Positions 1 through 6,168 are shown, counted from the stretch's first letter. The stretch is 6,168 nt of DNA from an alpha proteobacterium 3107 (GCA_001483205.1 JPPB01000013.1:1-6168); one strand, 5' to 3'. Notes: generated from the sequence alone by a model not told the origin. Numbers and translations: made by a program.

Positions 1-1165
1 GCACCGGGCCAAAGCTCGGATGAACCTTGCCCCGCCGTTTTGGTTTCTCGTTGAGGAAATAGGGCAGATCGGTTGCCCAGATCACCCGCCCGTCCCCGGC
101 GCTCAGCCGCACCAGCCGGGCCTCATCGGTGACGGCAAACACCGCACCGCCTGCGGGCCAGACCGGGCTCATCGCGCCCTCATTGGCCGTCCATAGCCGC
201 TCGCCACTGCGCAGCCCGATGGCGGCAATGCGCCCCGAAGACGTGCCGCTATACACCTTGTCGCCATCAATGACCGGATCACCGGTGATGTCGGTCACGC
301 CCGCATAGGCGCGGCCAAGGCGCTGTCCGGCAAGGCTGGCCGTCCACAGCCGCACCCCCCCGCGCGGGAAACTGGCAATCAGATCACCGGAGCCGAACGG
401 AAAGACCGCAATCTGATCGGTGACCGCCGGACCCGCTCCGCCGGACATCACCGATTGCGTCGGGTTGCCGGACAGAGACCAGGCGATGCGCCCGTCCCCG
501 GTATTGATCGCCCAGGCAACCCCGTCGCGCGATACGATATAGACCAGTTCCCCGAACACGGTGGGCGCGCCGGTCACCGCGCCGTCCACACGCTGCGTCC
601 AGCGCATTGCACCGGTTTCCGCCTCAAGCGCGCTCAGGGTTCCGAACCCGGTGGTTGCATAGACAGAACCGTCCGCCGCCGCCAGCCCGCCGCCGCTGGC
701 GTCATTGCGGTTGTCAAAGCCGGGGGCGACGCTGACAGACCACAGCCGTTCGCCCGCGAGTGACAGCGCCGTGACCACCGATTCGGAATCCATGACAAAG
801 ACCCGCCCGTCGGCGACCACCGGATCAGCGGTGATTCGGTGTTTGCGGCTGTTGCCCGCGCCGATGTCCGCGCTCCAGGCCGGGGCAGGAGTGGCGGCAA
901 GGGCCGGATGGGGCACCCGGTGGCTGGCAGAGCCGTTGCGGTGGGTCCAGTCCGGGGACGCGACCGGCGCGGGCAGGGTGATCGGCGCAGGCACCACCCC
1001 CGCATCCGCCGCCCCGCTGGTTTCGCCCTCGGCCGTGCTGCGCAGGCCGAACCGCTCTCCGACGAGGATTTCTTCCTGCTCTGAGCAGGCCATCAGAGTG
1101 GCCGCCAGCGCCACATATGCGAACAGTCGCCCCGGTTTCACCGGTAAAATGCCCCTTCGATCCAT
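1..1165 (-). CDS. bamB: BamB-like outer-membrane assembly lipoprotein (PQQ-type beta-propeller), C-terminus cut by window edge
   Basis: BamB is a periplasmic lipoprotein scaffold of the BAM complex, which folds beta-barrel proteins into the outer membrane; it binds BamA. Translation from ATG at 1165 gives 388 residues with no stop before the left edge. Residues 1-27 are a lipoprotein signal peptide: basic start (R3, R4, K10, R13), hydrophobic core, lipobox LMAC with C27 as the lipidated residue. A low-complexity linker follows to about residue 70. Propeller blades then repeat, each with a DG-x-VY strand and a closing tG-x-x-x-W: W142, W189, W229, W274, W325, W363. The stretch GDPVIDGDKVYSG (295-307) is typical of the family. 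About 60 C-terminal residues are probably missing. AAGGA eight bases upstream supports the start. The gene lies 97 bp downstream of the TPR gene on the same strand, as in yfgM-bamB-der clusters. Other PQQ-repeat proteins share the fold, but the lipobox and context favour BamB. No PQQ enzyme active site is apparent. Confidence 0.88.
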   Translation of the reverse strand, partial: MDRRGILPVKPGRLFAYVALAATLMACSEQEEILVGERFGLRSTAEGETSGAADAGVVPAPITLPAPVASPDWTHRNGSASHRVPHPALAATPAPAWSADIGAGNSRKHRITADPVVADGRVFVMDSESVVTALSLAGERLWSVSVAPGFDNRNDASGGGLAAADGSVYATTGFGTLSALEAETGAMRWTQRVDGAVTGAPTVFGELVYIVSRDGVAWAINTGDGRIAWSLSGNPTQSVMSGGAGPAVTDQIAVFPFGSGDLIASFPRGGVRLWTASLAGQRLGRAYAGVTDITGDPVIDGDKVYSGTSSGRIAAIGLRSGERLWTANEGAMSPVWPAGGAVFAVTDEARLVRLSAGDGRVIWATDLPYFLNEKPKRRGKVHPSFGPV

Positions 1166-1173
1166 GCCTTTTA

Positions 1174-1178
1174 TCCTT
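1174..1178 (-). promoter_or_regulatory. Ribosome binding site of the bamB-like gene
   Basis: The minus strand reads AAGGA here, eight bases before the ATG at 1165. Together with the lipoprotein signal peptide starting directly at that ATG, this fixes the start codon. No in-frame alternative with a better Shine-Dalgarno match was seen. Confidence 0.65.
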
Positions 1179-1206
1179 GCCGCCCTTTTGCCGTTCCGTT
1201 GCCGCC

Positions 1207-1248
1207 CGTTGTCGTCTGCCTGTTGTCGTCCATACGTTGCCGTCTGCC
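1207..1248. repeat. Three degenerate 14-bp tandem repeat units between the TPR gene and bamB
   Basis: On the plus strand, unit 1 (1207-1220) is CGTTGTCGTCTGCC and unit 3 (1235-1248) is CGTTGCCGTCTGCC, 13 of 14 identical. Unit 2 (1221-1234) keeps the nine-base core GTTGTCGTC and then diverges. A further CGTTGCCG lies at 1197-1204, out of phase. The repeat fills much of the 97-bp spacer between the TPR stop codon and the bamB ribosome binding site. It is transcribed only if the two genes share an mRNA. No function is known; it may simply be slippage-derived spacer. Confidence 0.6.
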
Positions 1249-1262
1249 CGTGCCCCGACAGC

Positions 1263-1922
1263 TTAGCCCGCGTCCTGCTCTGCGCCAAGTGCCGTGATCA
1301 GGCCGTTTGCCCGACTGCGCAGGCCGGGCGTCACCTCTGCATCCGCAATGATCGCCCTTAACCGCTCGATTGCGGCCCCGGCCTCTCCGGCCTCGATGTC
1401 GATCAGCGCCATTTGTTCCTCGGCCAGCAACCTGAAAGGCGCGCCCGGTGCGGCCATGCCGTCCAGTATCTGCCGCCGTTCCTCTGCGGGCAATTCCGCC
1501 CCCAGAATCACCACCCGCTTCAGCGCCGCCAGATCGCGATAAATCCCCGGCGCATCCGCGTCATCGGCAATCCGGCCATAGACCTCTGCCGCGCCGGGCG
1601 CATCATCCGCCCCCAGACGTTCCGCCGCATCAATGAAGCGCAAAACCATCAGGGCGTCGCCGTCAACCGCCGGTTCGATCCCGGCAAGGGCCTCGATCCG
1701 GTCCTGCCCCTCGTCGCCCTCCAGAGCCGCCAGCACGGAATCACCAAAGGCCTGCGCCCTGGCCAGCGTCTCAGCCTTGCGCCATTCGTTATAGGCCGCG
1801 CCGCCGACAATCAGCGCCACCAGCGCCACCGCCAGCCCGCTGTAGCGGCGCATCAGCGCATACAGCCTGTCACGGCGGACCGCTTCGCTGACTTCCTCGA
1901 TGAAACTGTCGGTGTTGCTCAC
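1263..1922 (-). CDS. Membrane-anchored tetratricopeptide-type protein (YfgM-like, BamB-associated)
   Basis: This encodes a 219-residue protein with a short cytoplasmic N-terminus rich in charge (residues 1-27, including EEVSEAVRRDR), one membrane helix at about 28-44, and a helical, alanine-rich periplasmic domain (45-219) of degenerate TPR type. The same topology is seen in E. coli YfgM, which associates with the SecYEG translocon and periplasmic chaperones. The order YfgM-like gene, bamB, der recurs in proteobacteria, and bamB follows here. The start is taken as GTG at 1922 because GGAGG lies six bases upstream and because the usual family N-terminus (S-N-T-D-S-F-I-E-E-V) begins there. The frame stays open upstream to an ATG at 2123, but those 67 residues are basic, unlike the family, and run across the divergent promoter region. 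Role as periplasmic chaperone or translocon accessory is inferred from homology and context; individual TPR motifs are too degenerate to assign by eye. Confidence 0.85.
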   Translation of the reverse strand: MSNTDSFIEEVSEAVRRDRLYALMRRYSGLAVALVALIVGGAAYNEWRKAETLARAQAFGDSVLAALEGDEGQDRIEALAGIEPAVDGDALMVLRFIDAAERLGADDAPGAAEVYGRIADDADAPGIYRDLAALKRVVILGAELPAEERRQILDGMAAPGAPFRLLAEEQMALIDIEAGEAGAAIERLRAIIADAEVTPGLRSRANGLITALGAEQDAG

Positions 1923-1928
1923 GGCGCG

Positions 1929-1933
1929 CCTCC
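1929..1933 (-). promoter_or_regulatory. Ribosome binding site deciding the GTG start of the TPR gene
   Basis: The minus strand has a full GGAGG core at this position, six bases before GTG at 1922. It is the strongest Shine-Dalgarno match in the window and is the main reason for choosing the GTG over the upstream in-frame ATG at 2123. Confidence 0.75.
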
Positions 1934-1960
1934 GTAATCCGCATCCTGCCCTTCCGGCCC

Positions 1961-1990
1961 CTCTTACCCCGATCCGACCGCCCTTGCCAA
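1961..1990 (-). promoter_or_regulatory. Possible sigma70-type promoter for the TPR-bamB unit
   Basis: On the minus strand, TTGGCA (1990-1985) matches the -35 consensus at five of six bases, and TAAGAG (1966-1961) is a poor -10 match (three of six) with an 18-bp spacer. Transcription would start near 1954, leaving a leader of about 32 bases before GTG at 1922. The position is sensible but the -10 element is weak, so this is tentative. Confidence 0.3.
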
Positions 1991-1992
1991 GA

Positions 1993-2004
1993 GTTTGCAC
2001 AAAC
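1993..2004. repeat. 12-bp inverted repeat between the two divergent promoters
   Basis: GTTTG-CA-CAAAC forms perfect 5-bp arms around a 2-bp centre. It lies just beyond the possible -35 of the leftward promoter (1985-1990) and 12 bp before the -35 of the rightward one (2017). That is a plausible operator position for a dimeric regulator, but no regulator gene is in the window and a palindrome this short can occur by chance. Confidence 0.3.
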
Positions 2005-2016
2005 ATCGCCTTCAGC

Positions 2017-2045
2017 TTGAATTTCATTCCCCGGACACCTATCCT
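2017..2045 (+). promoter_or_regulatory. Probable sigma70-type promoter for the RND efflux unit
   Basis: TTGAAT (2017-2022) matches four of six -35 consensus bases and TATCCT (2040-2045) four of six -10 bases, with the optimal 17-bp spacer. Transcription would begin near 2052, giving a leader of about 97 bases to the chosen ATG at 2149, or 55 bases to the alternative ATG at 2107. It is the best-spaced promoter-like pair in the gap. Confidence 0.45.
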
Positions 2046-2053
2046 ATGCCAGC

Positions 2054-2080
2054 AAGCCCCGATTTTCGCGGCGGGGGCTT
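2054..2080 (+). other. Leader stem-loop in the predicted efflux mRNA
   Basis: AAGCCCC (2054-2060) pairs exactly with GGGGCTT (2074-2080) around a 13-base loop. It begins within a few bases of the predicted transcription start. No T-run follows, so it is not a convincing intrinsic terminator. It could stabilise the 5' end, be an operator, or be chance in GC-rich DNA. Confidence 0.35.
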
Positions 2081-2086
2081 CTGACC

Positions 2087-2098
2087 GCCGTACGCGGC
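2087..2098 (+). other. Short second hairpin in the efflux leader
   Basis: GCCG-TACG-CGGC is a perfect 4-bp stem with a four-base loop, seven bases after the previous stem-loop and shortly before the first candidate start codon (2107). The stem is short but all G:C. Function is unknown. Confidence 0.25.
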
Positions 2099-2148
2099 AT
2101 TGGGAAATGACCACACTGTTCATGGTAGCTCGGGGGTTAAAGAACCGG

Positions 2149-3282
2149 ATGCGTATTTTTTCGATACTGACCGCGATTGTGGTTGCGGCTGCGCTGGCGT
2201 TGCTGGTTCTGGAACGCGAAGCGGTGACCGCCTTTGCGACGAATTACGGGGCCGCACCGGATGCGGACATGGCAGCGGATGCGGACGGGGCGGCGACGCT
2301 TGCCGAAACTGATGCGCCGCAGCAGGATGTCGCCCCCCGCATTTCCGTCGTCGCCCTGCGGTCGGTCGCGCAGTCGGTGGACAGCGCCGTCATTCTGCGT
2401 GGCCTGACCGAAGCCGCCCGTCAGGTTGTTGTCATGGCCGAAACCTCGGGGCTGGTCAAATCAGAGCCGTTGCGCAAGGGCACACAGGTTTCGGCGGGGC
2501 AGTTGCTGTGCAGGCTGGAAACCGGGACGCGCGATGCCGGGCTGGCCGAGGCAGAGGCCCGGCTGGCCGAGGCGCAAATCAACTTCACCGCTGCCGAACG
2601 GCTGACCCAGGACGGTTTTGCGTCAGAGACACGCCTGGCCTCGGCGCGGGCGACCCTGCAATCGGCAGAGGCCGGGGTTCAGGTTGCCCGGAAAGAGATT
2701 GAGCGGCTTGAAATCCGCGCGCCGTTCGGTGGTCTGCTGGAATCCGACACCGCCGAACTGGGCGCGCTGATGCAACCGGGCGGGCATTGCGCAACCATCA
2801 TCCGGCTTAACCCGATAAAGCTGATCGGCTTTGTGCCGGAAGTCGAGGTCAACCGCATCGGGCTGGGGGCGATGGCGGGGGCGCGCCTTGCCACCGGGCA
2901 AGAGGTGGTCGGGCAGGTGACATTCCTGTCGCGCTCTGCCGACCCGGAGACGCGGACCTTCCGGGTCGAGGTCGAGGTCGCCAATGACGATCTGTCGATC
3001 CGTGACGGACAAACCGCCGAAATCCTGATCGAGTCCGAAGGCACCTCGGCGCATCTGCTGCCGCAATCGGCGATGACGCTTGACGATGACGGCCAGCTTG
3101 GGGTGCGTCTGGTTGGTGCTGATAACCGCGCCGAGTTCGCGCAGGTATCGCTGTTGCGCGATTCCGATGACGGGGCGTGGCTCGCCGGACTGCCGCAGGA
3201 GGCCGCGGTGATCGTCTCGGGGCAGGAGTATCTGATCGACGGCGTGGCGCTTGAGGTCACTTATCGGGATAACACGCCATGA
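2149..3282 (+). CDS. RND efflux periplasmic adaptor subunit (membrane-fusion protein, HlyD/AcrA type)
   Basis: The adaptor bridges an inner-membrane RND pump and an outer-membrane channel. From ATG at 2149 it has 377 residues: an uncleaved-looking membrane anchor (about 5-21, no lipobox), an Asp/Ala-rich linker (34-63), the first lipoyl half (93-124, including ETSGLVKSEPLRKG), a short alpha-helical hairpin (about 127-188, with EAEARLAEAQ heptad-like repeats), the second lipoyl half (189-220, APFGGLLESDTAELGA), then the beta-barrel and membrane-proximal domains. The signature SRSADPETRTFRVEVEV lies in the barrel. The hairpin is about 60 residues. At its tip L152 and S159 keep the seven-residue L-to-S spacing of the channel-contacting RLS motif, but the first Arg position is Ala. 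In-frame ATGs at 2107 and 2122 are alternatives; 2149 was chosen because the anchor helix starts there, though its ribosome site (GGGGG, 2134-2138) is weak. The stop overlaps the permease start (ATGA). The only two cysteines are C121 and C214. Confidence 0.9.
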   Translation: MRIFSILTAIVVAAALALLVLEREAVTAFATNYGAAPDADMAADADGAATLAETDAPQQDVAPRISVVALRSVAQSVDSAVILRGLTEAARQVVVMAETSGLVKSEPLRKGTQVSAGQLLCRLETGTRDAGLAEAEARLAEAQINFTAAERLTQDGFASETRLASARATLQSAEAGVQVARKEIERLEIRAPFGGLLESDTAELGALMQPGGHCATIIRLNPIKLIGFVPEVEVNRIGLGAMAGARLATGQEVVGQVTFLSRSADPETRTFRVEVEVANDDLSIRDGQTAEILIESEGTSAHLLPQSAMTLDDDGQLGVRLVGADNRAEFAQVSLLRDSDDGAWLAGLPQEAAVIVSGQEYLIDGVALEVTYRDNTP

Positions 3283-6168
3283 TTGGTCTTGTTGATTGGG
3301 CCGCCGCCCGGGCGCGCATGGTTCTGGCCTTCATCCTGCTGTCGCTGTCCGCAGGTGCGCTTGCCTATGTCACCGTGCCGAAAGAAGGCGAGCCGGACAT
3401 CGATATTCCGGCGCTTTTCATCTCGGTTCCTTTTCCCGGCATTTCGGCAGAGGATGCCGAAAAGCTGCTGGTCAGGCCGATGGAAATCCAGTTGGCCGAC
3501 ATCGACGGGCTTGATGCTATGGGCAGCACCGCGGCAGAGAACTATGCCGGTGTTCTGCTCGAATTTGAATTTGGCTGGGACAAGAAGGCGACCATCGCCG
3601 ATGTGCGCGACGCGATGAGCGCGGCAGAGGCCGAGTTTCCCGCGGGCGTGGAAAACTATTCGATCAACGAGATAAACTTCTCGGAATTTCCGATCATCGT
3701 CATCAACCTGACCGGTCCGGTGCCCGAACGCACGCTTGTGCGCTATGCCCGCGCAATGCAGGACCGGATTGAGGCGCTGGAGCCGGTGCTGGAGGCCCCC
3801 CTCGCGGGCCACCGCGAAGAGATGCTGGAAGTGGTGATCGACCCGCTGAAGCTGGAGTCCTATAACGTCACCGCTGCCGAAGTGATCAATATTGTGCGCA
3901 GCAACAACCAGTTGATTGCCGCCGGAGAGGTCGAATCGGACACCGGCGCGTTTTCGGTCAAGATTCCGGCGTCCTTCGATACTCCTGCCGATTTCTTCAA
4001 TCTGCCGGTCAAGATCAACGGCGACAGGGTGGTCACGCTGGGCGATCTGGCCGAGATACGCCTGACCTTTGAGGACCGCACCGGCACCGCCCGTTTCAAC
4101 GGCGAATCCACCGTTGCCATACAGGTGGTCAAGCGCAAGGGCTTCAACATCATCGACACCTCTGCCATGGTCAGGGCAGAGATCGAGGCCGTCCGCGCCA
4201 CATGGCCGGAAGAGCTGCAACAGGCGATCAGGGTCAATACCTCGAATGATCAGTCCGGCAGGGTGGAGAGCATGGTCCGCCAGCTCGAAAGCTCGGTGCT
4301 GACGGCCATCGCCCTGGTGATGATCGTGGTTCTGGCCGCGCTCGGGGTGCGCTCTGCCCTGCTTGTCGGTTTTGCGATCCCGACCTCGTTCCTGCTGTGC
4401 TTTGTGCTGTTGGCGGTGATGGGGGTTACCGTCTCGAATATGGTGATGTTCGGGCTGATCCTTGCTGTCGGGATGCTGGTTGATGGTGCCATCGTGGTGG
4501 TGGAATATGCCGACCGGCGGATCAGAGAGGGCACCGGGCCGATGCACGCCTATGTCGAGGCCGCCCGGCGCATGTTCTGGCCGATTGTCAGTTCCACCGC
4601 CACCACGCTCTGCGCTTTTCTGCCGATGCTGTTCTGGCCCGGCCTGCCGGGCGAGTTCATGGGCATGTTGCCGGTCACGCTGATTTTCGTGCTGTCGGCC
4701 TCATTGATCGTGGCGCTGATCTATCTGCCGGTGGTTGGCGGTGTTTCGGGGCGTCTGTCGCGCAGCTTTGGCCGGGCCTCTGACGCGCTGAGGGCGCTGC
4801 CGTGGTGGGTGCGGGTGCCGATGGTGCCTGTGTCGCTCTATCTGATCTTCCTCGGCGCGATGCAGCTTCTGAACCCCGGCTATCTGTTCGGCGGCGCGGC
4901 CCCCGTGGGCGGCCTGATGGCGCTTGTGCCCGGCGCGATCCTGTTCCTGACCGGGGCGGCGCTGACCGCGATCACCTTTGATGCGGTGAAAACCGCCCGC
5001 CGCGCAAAGACGGTCGAGGCCGGATACCGCCGCAGCCCGTTCGGCAGCTTCATCCATTTCATCGTCGGCAATCCGGTCATGCCGCTGGTGACCATCGCCG
5101 CAGTCATCGGTTTCGTCATCGCCGTCTTCGGTTATTTCGCCGAGCACAACAAAGGCACCGAGTTCTTTGTCGAAACCGAACCGGAACAGGCGATCATCTA
5201 TGTCCGCCAGCGCGGCAACCTTTCGCTTGCTGAAAAAGACGCGGCGGTGAAGAAGGCCGAGGAAATCGCCCTTGCCACACCCGGCGTCGAAAGCGCCTTT
5301 GCCTTTGCGGGTGCGGGGCGTCTGAACTCCAACACCGGCGGTGCGAGCGCCCCGCGTGATGCGATCGGGCAGGTCCAGATCGAGCTTATCCCGTGGGAAG
5401 ACCGCGCGAACCGGCCTGACCTCGACGGCAACATGGTGCTGGAAGACCTCCGGACCCGGCTGGATATACTGCCCGGCATCAGGACTGAGATTTTGAACCT
5501 CGCCCAGGGACCGGTCGCGGCCAAACCCCTGCATCTGCGGCTCAAGGGTGATAATTGGGCCGCCCTGCGACAGGCCGCCGCTATCGTCCGTAACCGATTC
5601 GAGGCCACCCCCGGCCTGATTGCTATTGAAGACACCACCCCATTGCCCGGCATCGACTGGCAGGTGGATGTGGATGTCGAGAAGGCAGGCCGCTACGGGG
5701 CCGATGTGGTGACGGTGGGCGGCATGGTGCAACTGGTCACCCGTGGCGTTCTGCTTGACACCATGCGGGTTGACAGCTCGGACGAGGAAATCGAAATCCG
5801 TCTGCGCCTGCCGGAGAAGGACCGGTCCCTGTCCACCCTTGACACGCTCAAGGTCCGCACTGCCGACGGGCTGGTGCCGTTGTCGAATTTCGTCACCCGC
5901 ACCCCGGTCGAAAAGCTGAGCCAGATTGACCGCAGCGACCAGCAGCGTCGTTTTGACATCAAGGCGGGGGTCGAGACCGGGCTGACCATCGAGGTCATTG
6001 ACCCCGACGGAACCGTGCGCGAGATACCGCTGACCGCCAGCGAACGCATCGCGGGGCTGACCGAATGGCTGGAGCAGGAGCGCCCGCTGCCCCCCGGCGT
6101 AAGCTGGGAATGGACCGGCGACCAGCAGGAGCAAGAGGAAAGCCAGGCCTTTCTGGGCCAGGCCTTTC
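3279..6168 (+). CDS. RND efflux transporter permease subunit (AcrB superfamily), C-terminus cut by window edge
   Basis: This is a proton-driven inner-membrane pump that moves substrate from the periplasm or membrane toward an outer channel via its adaptor. In the window 963 residues are open to the edge. TM1 spans about 14-31, followed by PKEGEPDID (34-42) and the first periplasmic porter region (to about 335). TM2 (338-356), TM3 (361-381) and TM4 (388-411) follow; TM4 carries GMLVDGAIVVVE, with D402 at the proton-relay position and glycine at the neighbouring one. TM5 (434-452, SSTATTLCAFLPM) and TM6 (464-484) come next, then about 100 residues with two extra hydrophobic segments (513-531, 545-567), TM7 (599-620) and the second porter region. 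The window ends just before TM8, so TM8-12 and the relay lysine are not visible. ATG at 3279 overlaps the adaptor stop by 4 bp, indicating translational coupling. The multidrug-type family is clear; the substrate is not. Heavy-metal subtype is less likely from the TM4 and TM5 motifs. Confidence 0.93.
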   Translation, partial: MIGLVDWAAARARMVLAFILLSLSAGALAYVTVPKEGEPDIDIPALFISVPFPGISAEDAEKLLVRPMEIQLADIDGLDAMGSTAAENYAGVLLEFEFGWDKKATIADVRDAMSAAEAEFPAGVENYSINEINFSEFPIIVINLTGPVPERTLVRYARAMQDRIEALEPVLEAPLAGHREEMLEVVIDPLKLESYNVTAAEVINIVRSNNQLIAAGEVESDTGAFSVKIPASFDTPADFFNLPVKINGDRVVTLGDLAEIRLTFEDRTGTARFNGESTVAIQVVKRKGFNIIDTSAMVRAEIEAVRATWPEELQQAIRVNTSNDQSGRVESMVRQLESSVLTAIALVMIVVLAALGVRSALLVGFAIPTSFLLCFVLLAVMGVTVSNMVMFGLILAVGMLVDGAIVVVEYADRRIREGTGPMHAYVEAARRMFWPIVSSTATTLCAFLPMLFWPGLPGEFMGMLPVTLIFVLSASLIVALIYLPVVGGVSGRLSRSFGRASDALRALPWWVRVPMVPVSLYLIFLGAMQLLNPGYLFGGAAPVGGLMALVPGAILFLTGAALTAITFDAVKTARRAKTVEAGYRRSPFGSFIHFIVGNPVMPLVTIAAVIGFVIAVFGYFAEHNKGTEFFVETEPEQAIIYVRQRGNLSLAEKDAAVKKAEEIALATPGVESAFAFAGAGRLNSNTGGASAPRDAIGQVQIELIPWEDRANRPDLDGNMVLEDLRTRLDILPGIRTEILNLAQGPVAAKPLHLRLKGDNWAALRQAAAIVRNRFEATPGLIAIEDTTPLPGIDWQVDVDVEKAGRYGADVVTVGGMVQLVTRGVLLDTMRVDSSDEEIEIRLRLPEKDRSLSTLDTLKVRTADGLVPLSNFVTRTPVEKLSQIDRSDQQRRFDIKAGVETGLTIEVIDPDGTVREIPLTASERIAGLTEWLEQERPLPPGVSWEWTGDQQEQEESQAFLGQAF

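Noticed and set aside
705..1361. Plus-strand open frame of 218 codons across bamB and the spacer
   Set aside because: It lies opposite the BamB propeller coding sequence and reads Ser/Arg/Pro-rich sequence without domain features; it also runs into the TPR gene on the other strand.
1413..1937. Plus-strand open frame of 174 codons opposite the TPR gene
   Set aside because: Antisense shadow of a well-supported gene, with an Arg/Gln/His/Pro-rich translation and no ribosome binding site.
2054..2080. Stem-loop as an intrinsic terminator
   Set aside because: It lies upstream of the efflux genes and has no T-tract on either strand.
1923..2123. N-terminal extension of the TPR gene to ATG at 2123
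   Set aside because: The extra 67 residues are basic and unlike the family, whereas GTG at 1922 has a GGAGG site at ideal spacing.
1900..2148. N-terminal extension of the adaptor frame back to ATG at 1900
   Set aside because: It would overlap the start of the divergent TPR gene, cross the predicted promoter and add a proline-rich stretch before the anchor helix; the family begins at or near the helix.
2258..2286. 11-bp direct repeat CGGATGCGGAC (2258-2268 and 2276-2286)
   Set aside because: It encodes the repeated Asp-Ala-Asp of the adaptor's low-complexity linker and is explained by codon bias and in-frame duplication.
3261..4547. Long open frame on the minus strand opposite the permease (428 codons)
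   Set aside because: It mirrors the codon pattern of the clearly real permease. Its translation is rich in His, Arg, Gly and Asp with no family resemblance, as expected for the antisense of a GC-rich gene.
4701..6134. Long open frame on the minus strand opposite the permease (477 codons)
   Set aside because: Same antisense shadow effect: low-complexity basic and His/Gln-rich product, no plausible start site, fully inside the permease gene.

Overview
The window looks like ordinary chromosomal DNA from a GC-rich alphaproteobacterium, most likely of the Rhodobacteraceae (Roseobacter/Paracoccus-like) type. This rests on strong G/C bias at third codon positions, on the style of the membrane-anchored TPR protein and BamB lipoprotein, and on the style of the RND adaptor/permease pair. 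The assignment comes from remembered protein families, not from a database search.

Layout: two transcription units diverge from a 226-bp gap (1923-2148). Leftward on the minus strand, a short tetratricopeptide-type membrane protein (1263-1922, GTG start) is followed after 97 bp by a BamB-like outer-membrane lipoprotein (1-1165), whose C-terminus runs off the left edge. This order matches the yfgM-bamB-der cluster of many proteobacteria, so der (a ribosome-assembly GTPase) would be the expected next gene, outside the window. Rightward on the plus strand, a periplasmic adaptor (membrane-fusion protein, 2149-3282) overlaps by 4 bp (ATGA) with an RND efflux permease (3279 to the right edge), which is cut just before its eighth classical membrane helix. 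No outer-membrane channel gene or regulator gene is visible.

Working together: the left unit serves the cell envelope. BamB is a subunit of the beta-barrel assembly machine, and the TPR protein is probably a periplasmic chaperone or translocon accessory tethered to the inner membrane. The right unit should form an inner-membrane proton-driven pump with its adaptor; its substrate cannot be told from sequence.

The divergent gap holds a fair sigma70-type promoter for the efflux genes, a weaker one for the TPR gene, a 12-bp inverted repeat between them, and two small hairpins in the predicted efflux leader. No RNA gene, mobile element, CRISPR array or clear intrinsic terminator was seen, and no gene-free stretch exceeds 300 bp. 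I found no evidence of an undescribed system. The points most worth checking are an insertion with two extra hydrophobic segments between TM6 and TM7 of the permease, its single-aspartate TM4 motif, and a pair of cysteines in the adaptor's lipoyl domain.
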